35,473 bases of DNA from Moorena sp. SS36440bin_2 (lineage in GTDB: Bacteria > Cyanobacteriota > Cyanobacteriia > Cyanobacteriales > Coleofasciculaceae). The stretch lies in NCBI GenBank assembly GCA_011524395.1, contig WTKN01000428.1:1-35473 (forward strand). The letters are read 5' to 3'. The position numbers and the translations under genes are program-made. Positions within the stretch are counted from its first letter, which is position 1. The number at the start of each line of letters is the position of its first letter. Positions 14,988 through 24,795 of this stretch are shown one piece after another. The notes under the pieces were generated by a model that saw only the letters and a program-made list of their open reading frames with translations, had not been told where the DNA came from and did not search any database.

Positions 14988-16622
14988 TCAAGATTCTGGG
15001 GAGTCAATAATAAACTCAAAGATCTGACCACGAGGACCACCAAACTTAAGCTGAATACCCGACCTTAGCTGAACTTCCTGATGATGAACAGTTTTCCAAC
15101 CATTATCGATTAATATTCTCGTACCATTACGAGAAAAATCCCTCAAGAAGTAAGTTGGATCCGAGCCTTGGTCAGTGAAAGCATCACGGCAGATAATTTC
15201 AGCATGTTGCTTACTAACACAAACTTCAGGAATCACCAAATCGTTGTGAGATTGTAGGCGTCCCACTCGCATCAATCCACCTCGAATCGGCCAGACCTGA
15301 TCGGTTTTTTCTATGGAACGCAAAGACGCAGTTGGGGGTGGACTTTCAAGCCAGCTTGAGGTGATGGTGGGCAGTTCTGTAATTCCTTCCCCCACCGGTT
15401 GGATTAACTCCCCATCAAACTGAGGATGCATATAAAGGATAGGCAAGGTCCAGGCTGGTTGGTTAAACTTGTAAAGGGTCAACATGTGCTGTCTGGCCAC
15501 AGCTACAGCATGGTCAATTGGCATGCGCTCCGCCAAGGCTTGGGCGAATGCTTGAATAAAACTCACGGCTTCTTGGTCAGCAATGGAGTCCCGCATCCCC
15601 AAAACTGCTGGGACACCGTGGTGAATGAGCACCTCAGCTAAACTACTACGGGGAATGGTTTGGGAATTAACTTGGTCAGGTTGGGCACTCCAACAGGCAT
15701 TGAATACAGCTAAGGCAACCTGGGTGCGGACCAAAACCTGAGCCAATTCCGTACCACTAATTTTCGCATCCGAGCGTAAAAATAGCAAACCTCCGTCTGG
15801 TGCGCTTTCACCATGACCAGCATAGAATAGGATGTTATAGGCACGCCTTTCGAGTGCTTTAATCAGTTCAGCTGGTGTGGGTTGTATTAGTTTTGAGACG
15901 TTGCAGGTAACTGGTGGAACGGATTGGTTCCTAGAAGTTTGAGCGGCTCTACCAGCTTGAAGGGCATTTACCAAGGTAGCCGCTTCTTTTTCGAGGTCCA
16001 AATTGGTAGTCGAACCATTTAATTTTTGAACCTTCTCTCCTAGAACTAACAAAATATTGAGAGCCTGGTGGGAGCGCAGGGGTTCGAGTGCGTCTACATC
16101 ACTAGTTGTGCGGCTAAACAGGATTTGCTGAGAAAGGGAAATTGCCTGTTTACCCGCCATGGGTTGCATAATTTCCCAGGGGAGGGGAATGAAATCTCGA
16201 GCGCGGACTTCTAAGCGCAGGCGAAGGGGTTTATTTTGTCCCAAGGCAATGCCTTGACTTCGTTCGAGGGCATTGCAAATTGAGCCTTGAAACAGCCACT
16301 GCCAGAGGTCAATGCCCAAACCTTGCATCAAACGACCACTGTAGCTAATCTCCGGACCTGTAGCACCGTTTTGATTCTCTGAGGGCAAAGTGGTGGGATA
16401 CTGGTTGTGATGACCACTAATCGGCACATGGTTTGAAAATGGGGAAAACATTTCCTGCCAAGCCAGCCAGGACTTAGTCATATATTCAGACCAAGTAGAA
16501 TCATGATGAACCATACCCCCTGGGTAAGGAGCTTTCAGGACCCAGATAGCCAAGTTTTCTCTGCCAGCGGCAGATAGACGAGCGATCGCTAAACTGAGGC
16601 AAGGATTTTCGATACCAGACAT
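14988..16622 (-). CDS. CHAT (caspase-like) - FHA domain protein
   Basis: 544 residues, soluble. Residues about 130-410 form a CHAT domain: LEVRARDFIPLPWEIMQP, the His of FYAGHGES at 270, and the Cys of VFNACWSAQ at 310; the dyad is intact, so peptidase activity is plausible. Residues about 450-535 form an FHA phosphothreonine-binding domain, with Gly-Arg (MRVGRL, 454-455), S-x-x-H (SKQHAEI, 470-473) and NGT (499-501). A poorly conserved linker with SPPPTAS joins them. It lies 207 bp downstream of a PP2C phosphatase gene on the same strand. This suggests control by protein phosphorylation: FHA would bind a phosphothreonine partner and the phosphatase would reverse it. The substrate is unknown. 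The start ATG is followed directly by a homolog-like N-terminus, but the ribosome site is weak. Confidence 0.88.
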   Translation of the reverse strand: MSGIENPCLSLAIARLSAAGRENLAIWVLKAPYPGGMVHHDSTWSEYMTKSWLAWQEMFSPFSNHVPISGHHNQYPTTLPSENQNGATGPEISYSGRLMQGLGIDLWQWLFQGSICNALERSQGIALGQNKPLRLRLEVRARDFIPLPWEIMQPMAGKQAISLSQQILFSRTTSDVDALEPLRSHQALNILLVLGEKVQKLNGSTTNLDLEKEAATLVNALQAGRAAQTSRNQSVPPVTCNVSKLIQPTPAELIKALERRAYNILFYAGHGESAPDGGLLFLRSDAKISGTELAQVLVRTQVALAVFNACWSAQPDQVNSQTIPRSSLAEVLIHHGVPAVLGMRDSIADQEAVSFIQAFAQALAERMPIDHAVAVARQHMLTLYKFNQPAWTLPILYMHPQFDGELIQPVGEGITELPTITSSWLESPPPTASLRSIEKTDQVWPIRGGLMRVGRLQSHNDLVIPEVCVSKQHAEIICRDAFTDQGSDPTYFLRDFSRNGTRILIDNGWKTVHHQEVQLRSGIQLKFGGPRGQIFEFIIDSPES

Positions 16623-16829
16623 TAAAGGTTCATCATTATAGGGAATATACCGATGTGAGGATCAGTCTATCGAGTCTCGGGTAGTATTGGTGCTATCAAT
16701 AATGAGTAATTGGTCATTAGTAACACATCATTAGTTTCCAGTTCTTAGTTGAAGAGTTGAGTGGTTAGTCAGAAAGCTTTGGTCAGCTAAAACTTAAAAG
16801 CAATAAGCTAATGACTACTTGCTCAAGAC

Positions 16830-19292
16830 TTAAGGAGATTGAGTAGGTCGAGGAGAACTAGACGGAGGCGTATTTTTCTTACATTGACTGACTTGGGTAG
16901 GGGTTGCTGTAAAATCACGAGCCATCATAGGTAAAATCTCCTTTTCTCTTATCCACCCTTCCTGTGCCTGTAACACCAAGGTAGCAGAGGGTTTAGTCTG
17001 CTTAGAGTTTAACGGTACTGAGGATGAGCCAACTTTGGGGGAGCTAGCCATTTGATCCGATGGAATATCAGTTGTGTTGGTTCCGGGTGAGCAAACTCTT
17101 AATTTAATCCACCAAGTCTCTTCCTGAGGATACCTTTTTCTGGCAATAACCTGCAAAACGCTACCAGCAGGAACTCTCCCAAGGATTGATTGCTTTTCAG
17201 GGTTAACCAAAAGTTGTACAGTTTGACCCACTGTTCTAATAATATCTTGGTTTTTAATTAAGGCAGCTGGCTTAGCAGTGGTCCCGGACTCAGGGGTTTG
17301 TCCTGGGATAGCTTTAGTTTCTGGACTCTGTGTAGGGGTTTTAGAACGGCTTATTTCTTGCCCCTTACCGAGACTAAAAACCCCACTCAGGAAGCGATTT
17401 ATCTGTCCACTCGCCTTTAGACTCAACACTGGACTCAACAGATAAATAACTACCCCTCCTAACACCAACAACACGAATATGCCCAACAACAGTCTGCCAG
17501 TCTTCTCAGGAGAGGTTGAAGCTGAATAATTAGGATTTTGTTGACCAGAGGCTTCCCCATCTTCGATGAGGTTAAGTGTGAGCAACGCTGTTTTTTGTTC
17601 ATCAATAGAAGCGGGTTGCTGATCACTCTTAACGTTTAACATTACAGTATTGTTGGTCTCGAGATTGCCAATGGATTCTAGCTGTGGGGGTGATAGTTGG
17701 ATTGGCATCGAAGGCTGGCTTGGTGTGACTTGACAGTAAATCAACCCCACCGTGACATTGTCGTGTCCGTTTTTGGTATTAGCAAGTTCAATGATTCGTT
17801 CTGCTGCTTTTTTGATATCAATTTGACCGTCGAGAATGGGCAGGATTTCTGTTTCCCAGTACTGCTCGACTCGGTCATTGTCACTAAGACCATCAGAACA
17901 CAGCAGAAAAACACAATCTTCATCCAACACCAAGCGCTGTACAGTCGGGTGTAGTGTGGTTGATGAACCCATCCCTAAAGCTTGCACTAGGGCACCAGAT
18001 GTTGGTTGTTGTAGAGCATGTCGGTAAAGGGTATATCCAAGCCGCACTTCTCTGGTGGCTAAATCATCATCTAGAGTAACTTGGTGACAACCATGGCGAC
18101 TCACCCAATAGATTCTGCTATCCCCGACATGGGTAATGTATATTTCATGGGCATGGGTTCTAGCCATGACCAAGGTTGTTCCCATACGCTGCCGATCAAA
18201 TCGGTTCTCATGATCATTGCGTTGGCTAATGGAGTCATTGGCAGCACATACAGCATTTTCCAATTCCAGGCTCTTAGTGGTTGGGTTCCACACCTCCAGT
18301 TTAGCTGGCAGTTGTTTGAGCTGTTGTCGCAGAGTGTCAATTGCCAGTTGGGAGGCAATTTCACCACCTGCTTGTCCACCAATGCCATCGCAAACCATTG
18401 CGATCGCTTCTTTACCTCTCGAAGAGCTAATTAGCTTACCATTAGGAGGGTAGCAAGCGTCTTCATTGTGGCTACGACCCGGACCGGTATCGGTACGAGT
18501 GAGAGTCTTATAGGTTCTCGATTGCCATGAACGGCATTCAAACAACCCTTTCGCCAGTAATGCTAACAGCTGCTCTGATGTCTGTATCTGTCCTTTTGTA
18601 AGCTGGGAACAAAGTTGTTGGTAAAACTCACTAATAACAGGGGAAGCTCCCTCAAGCAGTTGTGACCACAGCTGACCCAGCTGTTTTAAGGTTGGTGCTG
18701 GCGTTTGATCAGGCTGCAATTCCAACAACCTTAGCAAGGCTCCTTCCACCCGCACCTGGTTTGATTTCAGTAAACTAGACCCTACTCCTTCTCGGCTCAA
18801 CGGTTGCCAAAGTGAAGCCCATTGCTGCAACCAGTTGAGTTGGCGTATTGGTGAGGCATCTTTCCATACGCTGGTCAGTTCTGGTAACAGTTGTCCAAGA
18901 GTATTAATGTTCCCTGTTGCCTGAATTGGTACTCCTTCGAGTAACCAAATCTCTTTGTTATGCCTTGGCTTCGGTGTTAGCAGACCATACACTTGAGGCA
19001 GGTGTAATCCATAGGAAACCAGTCTCAAGTATGGGGTTATGGTTTGAGGAATCTCTAGTGGGGTCTCTGGCGGTACCGCTGGTTGAGTATCTAAAAGAAC
19101 ACGAGAGTGAATCAGGAGGTAGCGCTGAGCAATAAGTTCTCCCGGTTGATCGGCTTTTATGCCTGACCCAATAGCCCACAAGTATCGTCTGAGCAGCGGC
19201 GTGCGACATTTTTGGCAGAACTTGTTGGTCTGGGGATTGGGAGCCTGACATTGATGATTTGGGCAGTGGAGCGTTGCCGCCGGATTGTCCAT
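16830..19292 (-). CDS. membrane PP2C-type Ser/Thr phosphatase with zinc ribbon and SH3-like tail
   Basis: 820 residues. Order: a four-cysteine zinc ribbon at 10-30 (CPNHQC...CQKCRTPL), an unrecognised helical region of about 200 residues, a PP2C phosphatase domain at about 261-520, a single membrane helix at about 601-620, and a C-terminal region (about 680-800) with an SH3-like stretch (VQLLVNPEKQSILGRVPAGS). Metal-binding motifs are present: RSHNEDA, MVCDGIGGQAGG, THVGDSRIYW, LCSDGLSD and GHDNVTVG. It should dephosphorylate Ser/Thr in the cytoplasm and may sense envelope signals through its outer tail. The gene precedes the CHAT-FHA gene. The ribosome site is weak. Confidence 0.9.
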   Translation of the reverse strand: MDNPAATLHCPNHQCQAPNPQTNKFCQKCRTPLLRRYLWAIGSGIKADQPGELIAQRYLLIHSRVLLDTQPAVPPETPLEIPQTITPYLRLVSYGLHLPQVYGLLTPKPRHNKEIWLLEGVPIQATGNINTLGQLLPELTSVWKDASPIRQLNWLQQWASLWQPLSREGVGSSLLKSNQVRVEGALLRLLELQPDQTPAPTLKQLGQLWSQLLEGASPVISEFYQQLCSQLTKGQIQTSEQLLALLAKGLFECRSWQSRTYKTLTRTDTGPGRSHNEDACYPPNGKLISSSRGKEAIAMVCDGIGGQAGGEIASQLAIDTLRQQLKQLPAKLEVWNPTTKSLELENAVCAANDSISQRNDHENRFDRQRMGTTLVMARTHAHEIYITHVGDSRIYWVSRHGCHQVTLDDDLATREVRLGYTLYRHALQQPTSGALVQALGMGSSTTLHPTVQRLVLDEDCVFLLCSDGLSDNDRVEQYWETEILPILDGQIDIKKAAERIIELANTKNGHDNVTVGLIYCQVTPSQPSMPIQLSPPQLESIGNLETNNTVMLNVKSDQQPASIDEQKTALLTLNLIEDGEASGQQNPNYSASTSPEKTGRLLLGIFVLLVLGGVVIYLLSPVLSLKASGQINRFLSGVFSLGKGQEISRSKTPTQSPETKAIPGQTPESGTTAKPAALIKNQDIIRTVGQTVQLLVNPEKQSILGRVPAGSVLQVIARKRYPQEETWWIKLRVCSPGTNTTDIPSDQMASSPKVGSSSVPLNSKQTKPSATLVLQAQEGWIREKEILPMMARDFTATPTQVSQCKKNTPPSSSPRPTQSP

Positions 19293-19536
19293 GAAACTCT
19301 TTGCTGCTAAAGATAGCCTGATGGAACCGGGTTAACATTAGCACAGCTTTCTTTGAAGGAGTTATGTGCCCACAAAGGAAGTGCCAAAATCAGCCCATTG
19401 ATTAAAGATTGTAGCGCTTGACTTACGGGCTGGTTAATGATCTACTTCTATCATGAATGAGTTGCGCTTAAACATTCGTTCGCAGCAATGGTTACCGAGC
19501 GGGTCTATGGGGAAGATCAGAATTAAGTTTTATGTA

Positions 19537-19782
19537 TTAGTCATTGCGCAATATTGATGGCGTACCCTCACTCATAGCACTACTCTTGATTAGCTCAGGC
19601 CAGATCAGCAAAAAGTAGGTCCACCAAAGCAGAATTGGTATAGCAGCTAGTACTGTTATCCAGATGGTTTTGAAAACTAGCCAGATACTTAATATGATGA
19701 GCCCTCCGGTCAAGATTATTGACCAGGGTTGGCACCACCAAGGCTTATAACTCCAGGGATTGAATTTCTTTTGTGTAGACAA
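19537..19782 (-). CDS. small two-helix membrane protein (DUF6737-like)
   Basis: About 81 residues from a TTG start (no ATG is available upstream in frame). The N-terminus KKFNPWSYKPWWCQPWSII is very tryptophan-rich. Two hydrophobic helices follow (about 20-38 and 42-62), with a short polar tail. The pattern matches a small cyanobacterial membrane family annotated as DUF6737; the name is from memory and the function is unknown. It lies downstream of ndhM on the same strand. Confidence 0.6.
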   Translation of the reverse strand: MSTQKKFNPWSYKPWWCQPWSIILTGGLIILSIWLVFKTIWITVLAAIPILLWWTYFLLIWPELIKSSAMSEGTPSILRND

Positions 19783-19967
19783 GATTAGTCTTTTAAGCTA
19801 CCACGTCTTACTTATTTGTACTAAGCACAGGATTGATTAAAAGCATGAGTTCGTCAAGTGAACCAGCAGAGAGTGTGGCGGGGGATTAAGGCAGACAGGC
19901 GATACGGGTTATTAGCTGACGTTGTGACTTGGTTTTAAAGCAGCTTGTCAGCCTATCTGCGCTTTTC

Positions 19968-20306
19968 CTAATTCTGAGGTTCTACTTGGGGCAACCCCAT
20001 ACTGTAATTAATCACTCGGCTTTCTGTATTGTAGCTAATTTGTCCATTTTGTAAAAGCGATCGCACAAGGTGTTCTAGGTCAGAACCGATACGACGGAGG
20101 TTGTATTCGGTTAAATCAAATCCGCTGTAGGATTCAACCAACTCATCGAACTTCCGGTAAACCTGCTGTAGAGCGTCTTCATTCCAATTGAATTCGTTAT
20201 CGGGGTCAATGTCTAAGGTTAAGACGTTATCGCTCCCGACTAGTTCGTTATTTTTTACCTCTGCTGTATAGATCCGGACATGACGAGTGGTTGACTTTAA
20301 CAGCAT
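19968..20306 (-). CDS. ndhM: NAD(P)H-quinone oxidoreductase subunit M
   Basis: A 112-residue peripheral subunit of the NDH-1 complex on thylakoid membranes, which takes part in respiration, cyclic electron flow and CO2 uptake and is specific to oxygenic phototrophs. Recognisable blocks are [33 protein letters not shown], and [20 protein letters not shown] followed by [20 protein letters not shown]. The length is normal and a strong ribosome site (AGGAGG, 7 bases before ATG) supports the start. It is monocistronic or cotranscribed with the small membrane protein downstream. Confidence 0.93.
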   Translation of the reverse strand: MLLKSTTRHVRIYTAEVKNNELVGSDNVLTLDIDPDNEFNWNEDALQQVYRKFDELVESYSGFDLTEYNLRRIGSDLEHLVRSLLQNGQISYNTESRVINYSMGLPQVEPQN

Positions 20307-20948
20307 CTATAAACCTCCTGCTCACAGACTTTATTTTTTCATCTTTTCAGGCATTAGTCAATGGTCACCATGTGAATTCCGGGGCAAATCCATCAAAGAT
20401 TTGCCGTGGGCGCCCGTTCGCGCCTTGAGCAAATTTAATTCGACGACTGTATGCCCACCAGTGAAATTAAACTTACTGACAGTTTTTAAGGAGATAATGG
20501 TCTGACAAGCACGTGCATGAGATTTGAGAGACATTACCAAAAAGTCACTTACTTTCATAGTAGGTTTCCCAGCAAGGGTAGACAGCAGTCCGCAAGCCGC
20601 TGTTTACTTCCACCGTGTGGGTCATTGGCGCTATTTGATGTGATCGATATCTATCATTTATCATTTATCATTTTATTGAGGTACAAATTACTGGTTAATC
20701 TGGAGTCGGAAGTCGGAAGTCATGAGTGTTTGTTTGTAGTATGATTTTCCGGTAATGGTAGGGGTAATAAAAAAAATTTGCACCTCATGATTATGATAGT
20801 TGATAGGGCAACCTGGGTTTGATCAGTGGTCTCCACGGGGGAATAAAAATTAACAATACATGCACTAATGGAAGATCCTGGTACTCTAAAGGGAAAAACT
20901 ATATTAAGTAAAGTCAAACACACCAATCCAATGTCATAGCTAAAAAAA
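20307..20948. other. repeat-rich intergenic region
   Basis: It contains an AATTCGACGACTGTA motif (20437-20451, also at 22326-22340), the GGGCGCCCGTTCGCGCC repeat (about 20408-20424), ATCATTT heptamers (20653-20675) and a GTCGGAA duplication (20704-20719). The several short open frames here are not supported as genes. Confidence 0.6.
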
Positions 20949-21887
20949 ATGTCTGGTACCATGGAAGATATTGCTAGACAAGCCCACCAGGGTAGCGTGG
21001 TGGCAATTATTCAAACACTGAATGAACGATTAGCCGATTTTGGGGTGAGAACTAGAGCCATTCTGGCTGATGGGGTATTGCAAGTTTTGTGTGAAGCAGC
21101 AAAACCAGAACAGCTGGAACAATCGATTCTAGTCAGTCAAATCCAGGAAATTCTGGAAGAAATTTCACCGCGTAACATTCGTCGTGTCAGGATCAACAGC
21201 CGCATCGTGCGAGAGGAACAATTACTCTGGTTAGAAGAAATTAGCCGTGACCCAGACAATCAGCTGTTATGGTACGAAGACATAACCCTTACTAGGCCAA
21301 ATTTCTTCAAGCAACTGGCTCAAACCTTCAACAATCGCCAAAACCTACCGAGCCAGCAACTGGCTCTAACACCAGGATTTTCCCGTCAACTGACCCAAAA
21401 AAAACTACCGAGTCAGCAACTGGTCTTACCGCCAGCTTCTTACAGTCAACTACGTAAAAAAGGTCGATTGCGGCAAGGTGTTGTGATTGGGTTAGGTTTG
21501 GGTTTATTCCTGATCCTAGTAGGTTGGTTACTGAATGATTGGTTTGGGAGGGAAATCGAATCCCATTACCCAACTCAAGCCGACCATTGGGCAAAAGACC
21601 CAGCCAATTTTTCTTCCGAGGGATCTTCTAGTAATCCAGACCCCCCCTTTACTCAGGACCCCTTTACTGAGGCAATGCGCCTAGCTCAAGAAGCAGCCGC
21701 AGCAGGCGAAAGTGTCGAAACCTCAGCTCAATGGTTAGATGTGGCAGCTAAGTGGGAACGGGCATCAAATCTAATGGAGACGGTAAAACCTGATGACCAA
21801 CGCTACCAGATAGCTCGTTATCGGGTTATACTTTATCGAAAAAACAGTGAGGAAGCTCAAAAACAAGCTAGAAAGAAGCGCTCCTAG
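20949..21887 (+). CDS. membrane-anchored cyanobacterial hypothetical protein
   Basis: 312 residues; not a named family that I recognise. The N-terminal 90 residues (MEDIARQAHQGSVVAIIQTL, then RAILADGVLQVLCEA) form a compact domain that I take to be widespread in cyanobacteria. Residues 130-170 contain two imperfect copies of LPSQQLaLtPgfsrQL. One membrane helix lies at about 177-196 (VVIGLGLGLFLILVGWLLND). The C-terminal 70 residues look like a helical hairpin (EAMRLAQEAAAAGES, LDVAAKWERASNLM). The start may be at 20961 (MEDIARQ); no ribosome site decides. The adjacent upstream and downstream regions are repeat-rich, so its unit is unclear. Confidence 0.7.
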   Translation: MSGTMEDIARQAHQGSVVAIIQTLNERLADFGVRTRAILADGVLQVLCEAAKPEQLEQSILVSQIQEILEEISPRNIRRVRINSRIVREEQLLWLEEISRDPDNQLLWYEDITLTRPNFFKQLAQTFNNRQNLPSQQLALTPGFSRQLTQKKLPSQQLVLPPASYSQLRKKGRLRQGVVIGLGLGLFLILVGWLLNDWFGREIESHYPTQADHWAKDPANFSSEGSSSNPDPPFTQDPFTEAMRLAQEAAAAGESVETSAQWLDVAAKWERASNLMETVKPDDQRYQIARYRVILYRKNSEEAQKQARKKRS

Positions 21888-22002
21888 TGGTGTTGAATTG
21901 AAGTTTTAAATCAGTTTTGTTTAAAAAACGGTATAAAAAGGTGCTCAATCGGTGTTTAATCTGGTTTTCAAAGTTAATCGATTTCAATCCCAGAGGTGGG
22001 AC

Positions 22003-22034
22003 CCAAGGCCGCGAGCAATCCCTCGCGGCCTTGG
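22003..22034. repeat. perfect 13-bp stem hairpin, copy 1
   Basis: CCAAGGCCGCGAG (22003-22015) pairs fully with CTCGCGGCCTTGG (22022-22034) across a 6-base loop. A related copy lies at 22271-22302. Confidence 0.85.
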
Positions 22035-22270
22035 AGATATGGAGTTTCTCAATTCTCTCCTGGGTTTCGAGGTACTAGTAGTCTACCCAACTCAGAGGCG
22101 CGCGCCTTTTGGGATTTTTACGCTATAAGCGTAAGGTCAAACTCCAAAAAGCCCTTACCCAATCTACCAAGCAAAATTAATTGGGTAAACGAATCTCAAG
22201 CAGTAACCATTTTGATATCGCGGTGCGGGCCCGTTCGCGCCCCGCGTCGGGCTTTGCCTAAAGACACTAC

Positions 22271-22302
22271 CCAAGGCCGTCAGCAATACCTCACGGCCTT
22301 GG
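22271..22302. repeat. covarying hairpin, copy 2
   Basis: CCAAGGCCGT pairs with ACGGCCTTGG; the unit has the same length (32 bp) and loop context as copy 1. A C-G pair in copy 1 is a T-A pair here, and the next pair is lost. Confidence 0.8.
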
Positions 22303-22586
22303 AGCCGTGACAATCACGGGAATTAAATTCGACGACTGTAAGCGCACCGGGGGCGAGTTTAACTCAACTGTGACGATTACATAATGGGAGTTGTACCACC
22401 GACCCACAGCTTCTCCTCGCGCCCAGAGTGATGATGGAAAGGGTGTGTCGGTCGGTTGTCGTAAAAAACTCCAATCTCTTGATCAAAAGCACTCTGATGC
22501 CGGGAACACTAATCCTAGCGAGATTACTGTTTTAACAGTAGTTGCTCTAGTCAAGACCAGTATTCACAAGTTGTGCAACAAGCATA

Positions 22587-24650
22587 ATGGATGCAGAAAG
22601 CGCGATTTTTGCCCCAAGAGTAAATTCCATCAACTCCCGTCTCTCAGCTACATTTGAACCAACCTTTAGCCAGGAGCATCAAGGTTCACTCATGCCTTAC
22701 CCGACAGAGTTAGCTCAGATCGGGCAACAAATTGCTAAGACGATACTAAATACCTCAGAAACGCAAACTCTGTTGGCGATGCTCGCCCAGGCTATAGGAG
22801 AGAGTTTTCAGGTGGATAACTGTTTAATTGGGGCGCTGGCTAACCCTAGCACTACACCCCAACTAGCCTGGTGGCGTGCTGATCAAAACCTCGACCCAGA
22901 ACACCGATACTACAAAAATCCAGTGCAACTGCTGGAACTCTTAACCACAGAGGATGACTTAGGCGGTGACTCAGTACTGGCAATGTCAGATTGGCACAAA
23001 TCGGATGCTTGGTCTAACTTAGATGTGGGTGAAGAAGTGCTATCTGCCAGGGCAATACTGAAGACCTCCACAAAGTTTCAGTCTGTAGTCAACGGGGTTA
23101 TTTTTTTAGGAAAAGCTCAGCCTTACCAATGGACAAAGACAGAGCAAGAACAATTAATTGTTGTTTCACAATGGGTATCGGTAGCAATTTCTCAAGTTCA
23201 GCTAACCCACCAAGTGAAGGCGGCTACTCGAGACCAAACTCTGCTCAACCAATTGAGTCAAGTGATGCATAGCTCTCTCAATCTCCTGGAGATTTTCCAG
23301 ATAGCTACCACAGCTGTTGCTGAAGCACTTCAGGTGTCACGGGCACTACTGCTACTGTTAGATGAAACGAATCCCCTCTGTTGCACTCTACCAGGAAAAC
23401 ATTCACCAAAACATGATCTGACAGTGGTTTGTGAATGGTTAAAGGAAACCTCTAGTACTGATCTATTTTCAAAAGGCGACGCACTGTTAAATAAATCCTT
23501 CGCAGTTTCTGAGTGTTCTTGGTACCAAGAGGCTATCAAACAAGCCCCTGAACCAATAGTCATCACTCATAGACCAGATCACCCGATGGGTATTGCTGAG
23601 CACCAGAGCATCTCACTCCTAGATCAGAACCTAAAGTCAGGGTTACTGATCTGTCCTCTGGTTGGGGCAGATAATCATGGCTTGCTATCCGTTAAGGTTT
23701 TGGGGTTTTTGGTCTTGCAAAATAGTCAACCTCACCCTTGGCTAGAGAATGAAATCAACTTGGTCAAGTGGGTCAGTACACAAGTTAGTAGCACTATTAT
23801 CCAAAATCAGACTCTCCAGCAAGTACAATCCCTTGTTGAAGAACGCACCGCTCAGTTACAACATAGTCTGAAAGTTCAGGCAGAGTTATACGAAAGAACT
23901 CGCCAGCAAATGGGTCAGTTAAAGGAATTAAATCGGCTCAAAGACGAATTTCTCAGTAGCATGAATCATGAGTTGCGGACACCTTTGACTGCAATGAGTC
24001 TAGCGATTCGGATGTTACGTCAACCCAAACTTGATCTTGAGCGTCGTGCCAAATATCTAGAAATCCTTGAGCAACAGTGTAATCAAGAAATTGAGCTAAT
24101 TAACGACCTGTTGAGTCTACAGCAGCTGGAATCTGACCAGTCCCAACTGCAGCTGCAAAGAATTGACCTGATGCCTATGATTAAGCACTTGGCTAAATCC
24201 TTTGAGTACAAATGGGCGGAGAAAGGCTTAACCTTAACAATCAATAGTTCAGTACCATCGCTGTTTATCAACACCGACGCTGAGAGCCTTAACCGTATCT
24301 TGCTGGAACTTTTAACCAATGCTGGTAAGTATTCTCTCCCAAATACTACAGTGGTGATCGAGGTAACTGAACAAATCCAGCAATCGGTGAAGCAGATTGT
24401 GATGAGTTTGAGCAATATTGGTCAGGGGATCTCTCCAGAAGACCTCAGACATATTTTTGATAAATTCCATCGCGGTCAGGGGATGACCCAAAAGGCAGTT
24501 CAGGGTACTGGTTTGGGTCTAGCGCTAGTAAAATGCTTAGTGCAGCATCTCAATGGCACAGTAGATGTCTCCACTGGCCCGTCTGACACTCCTCGCACCT
24601 CTCGGGTATCTTTCACAATTACTCTACCCCAGGTTCAATCTTTTATGTAA
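22587..24650 (+). CDS. GAF-GAF sensor histidine kinase
   Basis: 687 residues, soluble. Two GAF-type sensor domains (about 40-205 and 225-405) precede a coiled linker (LVEERTAQLQHSLKVQAEL), a HisKA domain with the phosphoacceptor His461 in LSSMNHELRTPLTAM, and a HATPase domain: N-box LLELLTNAGKYS (Asn578) and G2-box GTGLGLALVK (640-649). The G1 region reads SNIGQGIS, with Asn where an Asp (D-x-G-x-G) is usual. No receiver domain or partner regulator is next to it. The second in-frame ATG at 22692, preceded by AAGG, may be the real start, since the GAF fold begins just after it. Signal unknown; a cytoplasmic redox or bilin ligand is possible but no chromophore cysteine is evident. Confidence 0.88.
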   Translation: MDAESAIFAPRVNSINSRLSATFEPTFSQEHQGSLMPYPTELAQIGQQIAKTILNTSETQTLLAMLAQAIGESFQVDNCLIGALANPSTTPQLAWWRADQNLDPEHRYYKNPVQLLELLTTEDDLGGDSVLAMSDWHKSDAWSNLDVGEEVLSARAILKTSTKFQSVVNGVIFLGKAQPYQWTKTEQEQLIVVSQWVSVAISQVQLTHQVKAATRDQTLLNQLSQVMHSSLNLLEIFQIATTAVAEALQVSRALLLLLDETNPLCCTLPGKHSPKHDLTVVCEWLKETSSTDLFSKGDALLNKSFAVSECSWYQEAIKQAPEPIVITHRPDHPMGIAEHQSISLLDQNLKSGLLICPLVGADNHGLLSVKVLGFLVLQNSQPHPWLENEINLVKWVSTQVSSTIIQNQTLQQVQSLVEERTAQLQHSLKVQAELYERTRQQMGQLKELNRLKDEFLSSMNHELRTPLTAMSLAIRMLRQPKLDLERRAKYLEILEQQCNQEIELINDLLSLQQLESDQSQLQLQRIDLMPMIKHLAKSFEYKWAEKGLTLTINSSVPSLFINTDAESLNRILLELLTNAGKYSLPNTTVVIEVTEQIQQSVKQIVMSLSNIGQGISPEDLRHIFDKFHRGQGMTQKAVQGTGLGLALVKCLVQHLNGTVDVSTGPSDTPRTSRVSFTITLPQVQSFM

Positions 24651-24659
24651 AACTTAGTC

Positions 24660-24705
24660 ATTAGTAAGTAAGAAGGCAAAACTAATGACTAATGACTAAT
24701 AGCTC
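24660..24705. repeat. ACTAATG heptamer repeats
   Basis: Two to three ACTAATG/ACTAATA units at about 24682-24702, of the same heptamer class as elsewhere; related TGACTAAT strings occur near 13956 and 16705-16730. Confidence 0.6.
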
Positions 24706-24795
24706 GGAAAACTAACTGGGAACAATAGGTATTAAAGCAGATATGATCTGATTTATACTCCCGGATTGGATAGGAGTAACTATGAATAGCTGAGT

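Larger units (their letters stand above)
21888..22586. other. repeat-rich intergenic region with hairpins
   Basis: About 700 bp hold two related long hairpins (22003-22034 and 22271-22302), a GC-rich CGCGCCCCGCGTCGGGC repeat (22236-22252, also at 31433-31449) and the AATTCGACGACTGTA motif. The open frames inside are repeat-derived and are not accepted as genes. Confidence 0.6.

Noticed and set aside
21996-22310. 104-codon open frame between the anchored protein and histidine kinase genes
   Set aside because: Spans the two covarying hairpins and GC-rich repeats; repeat-derived.
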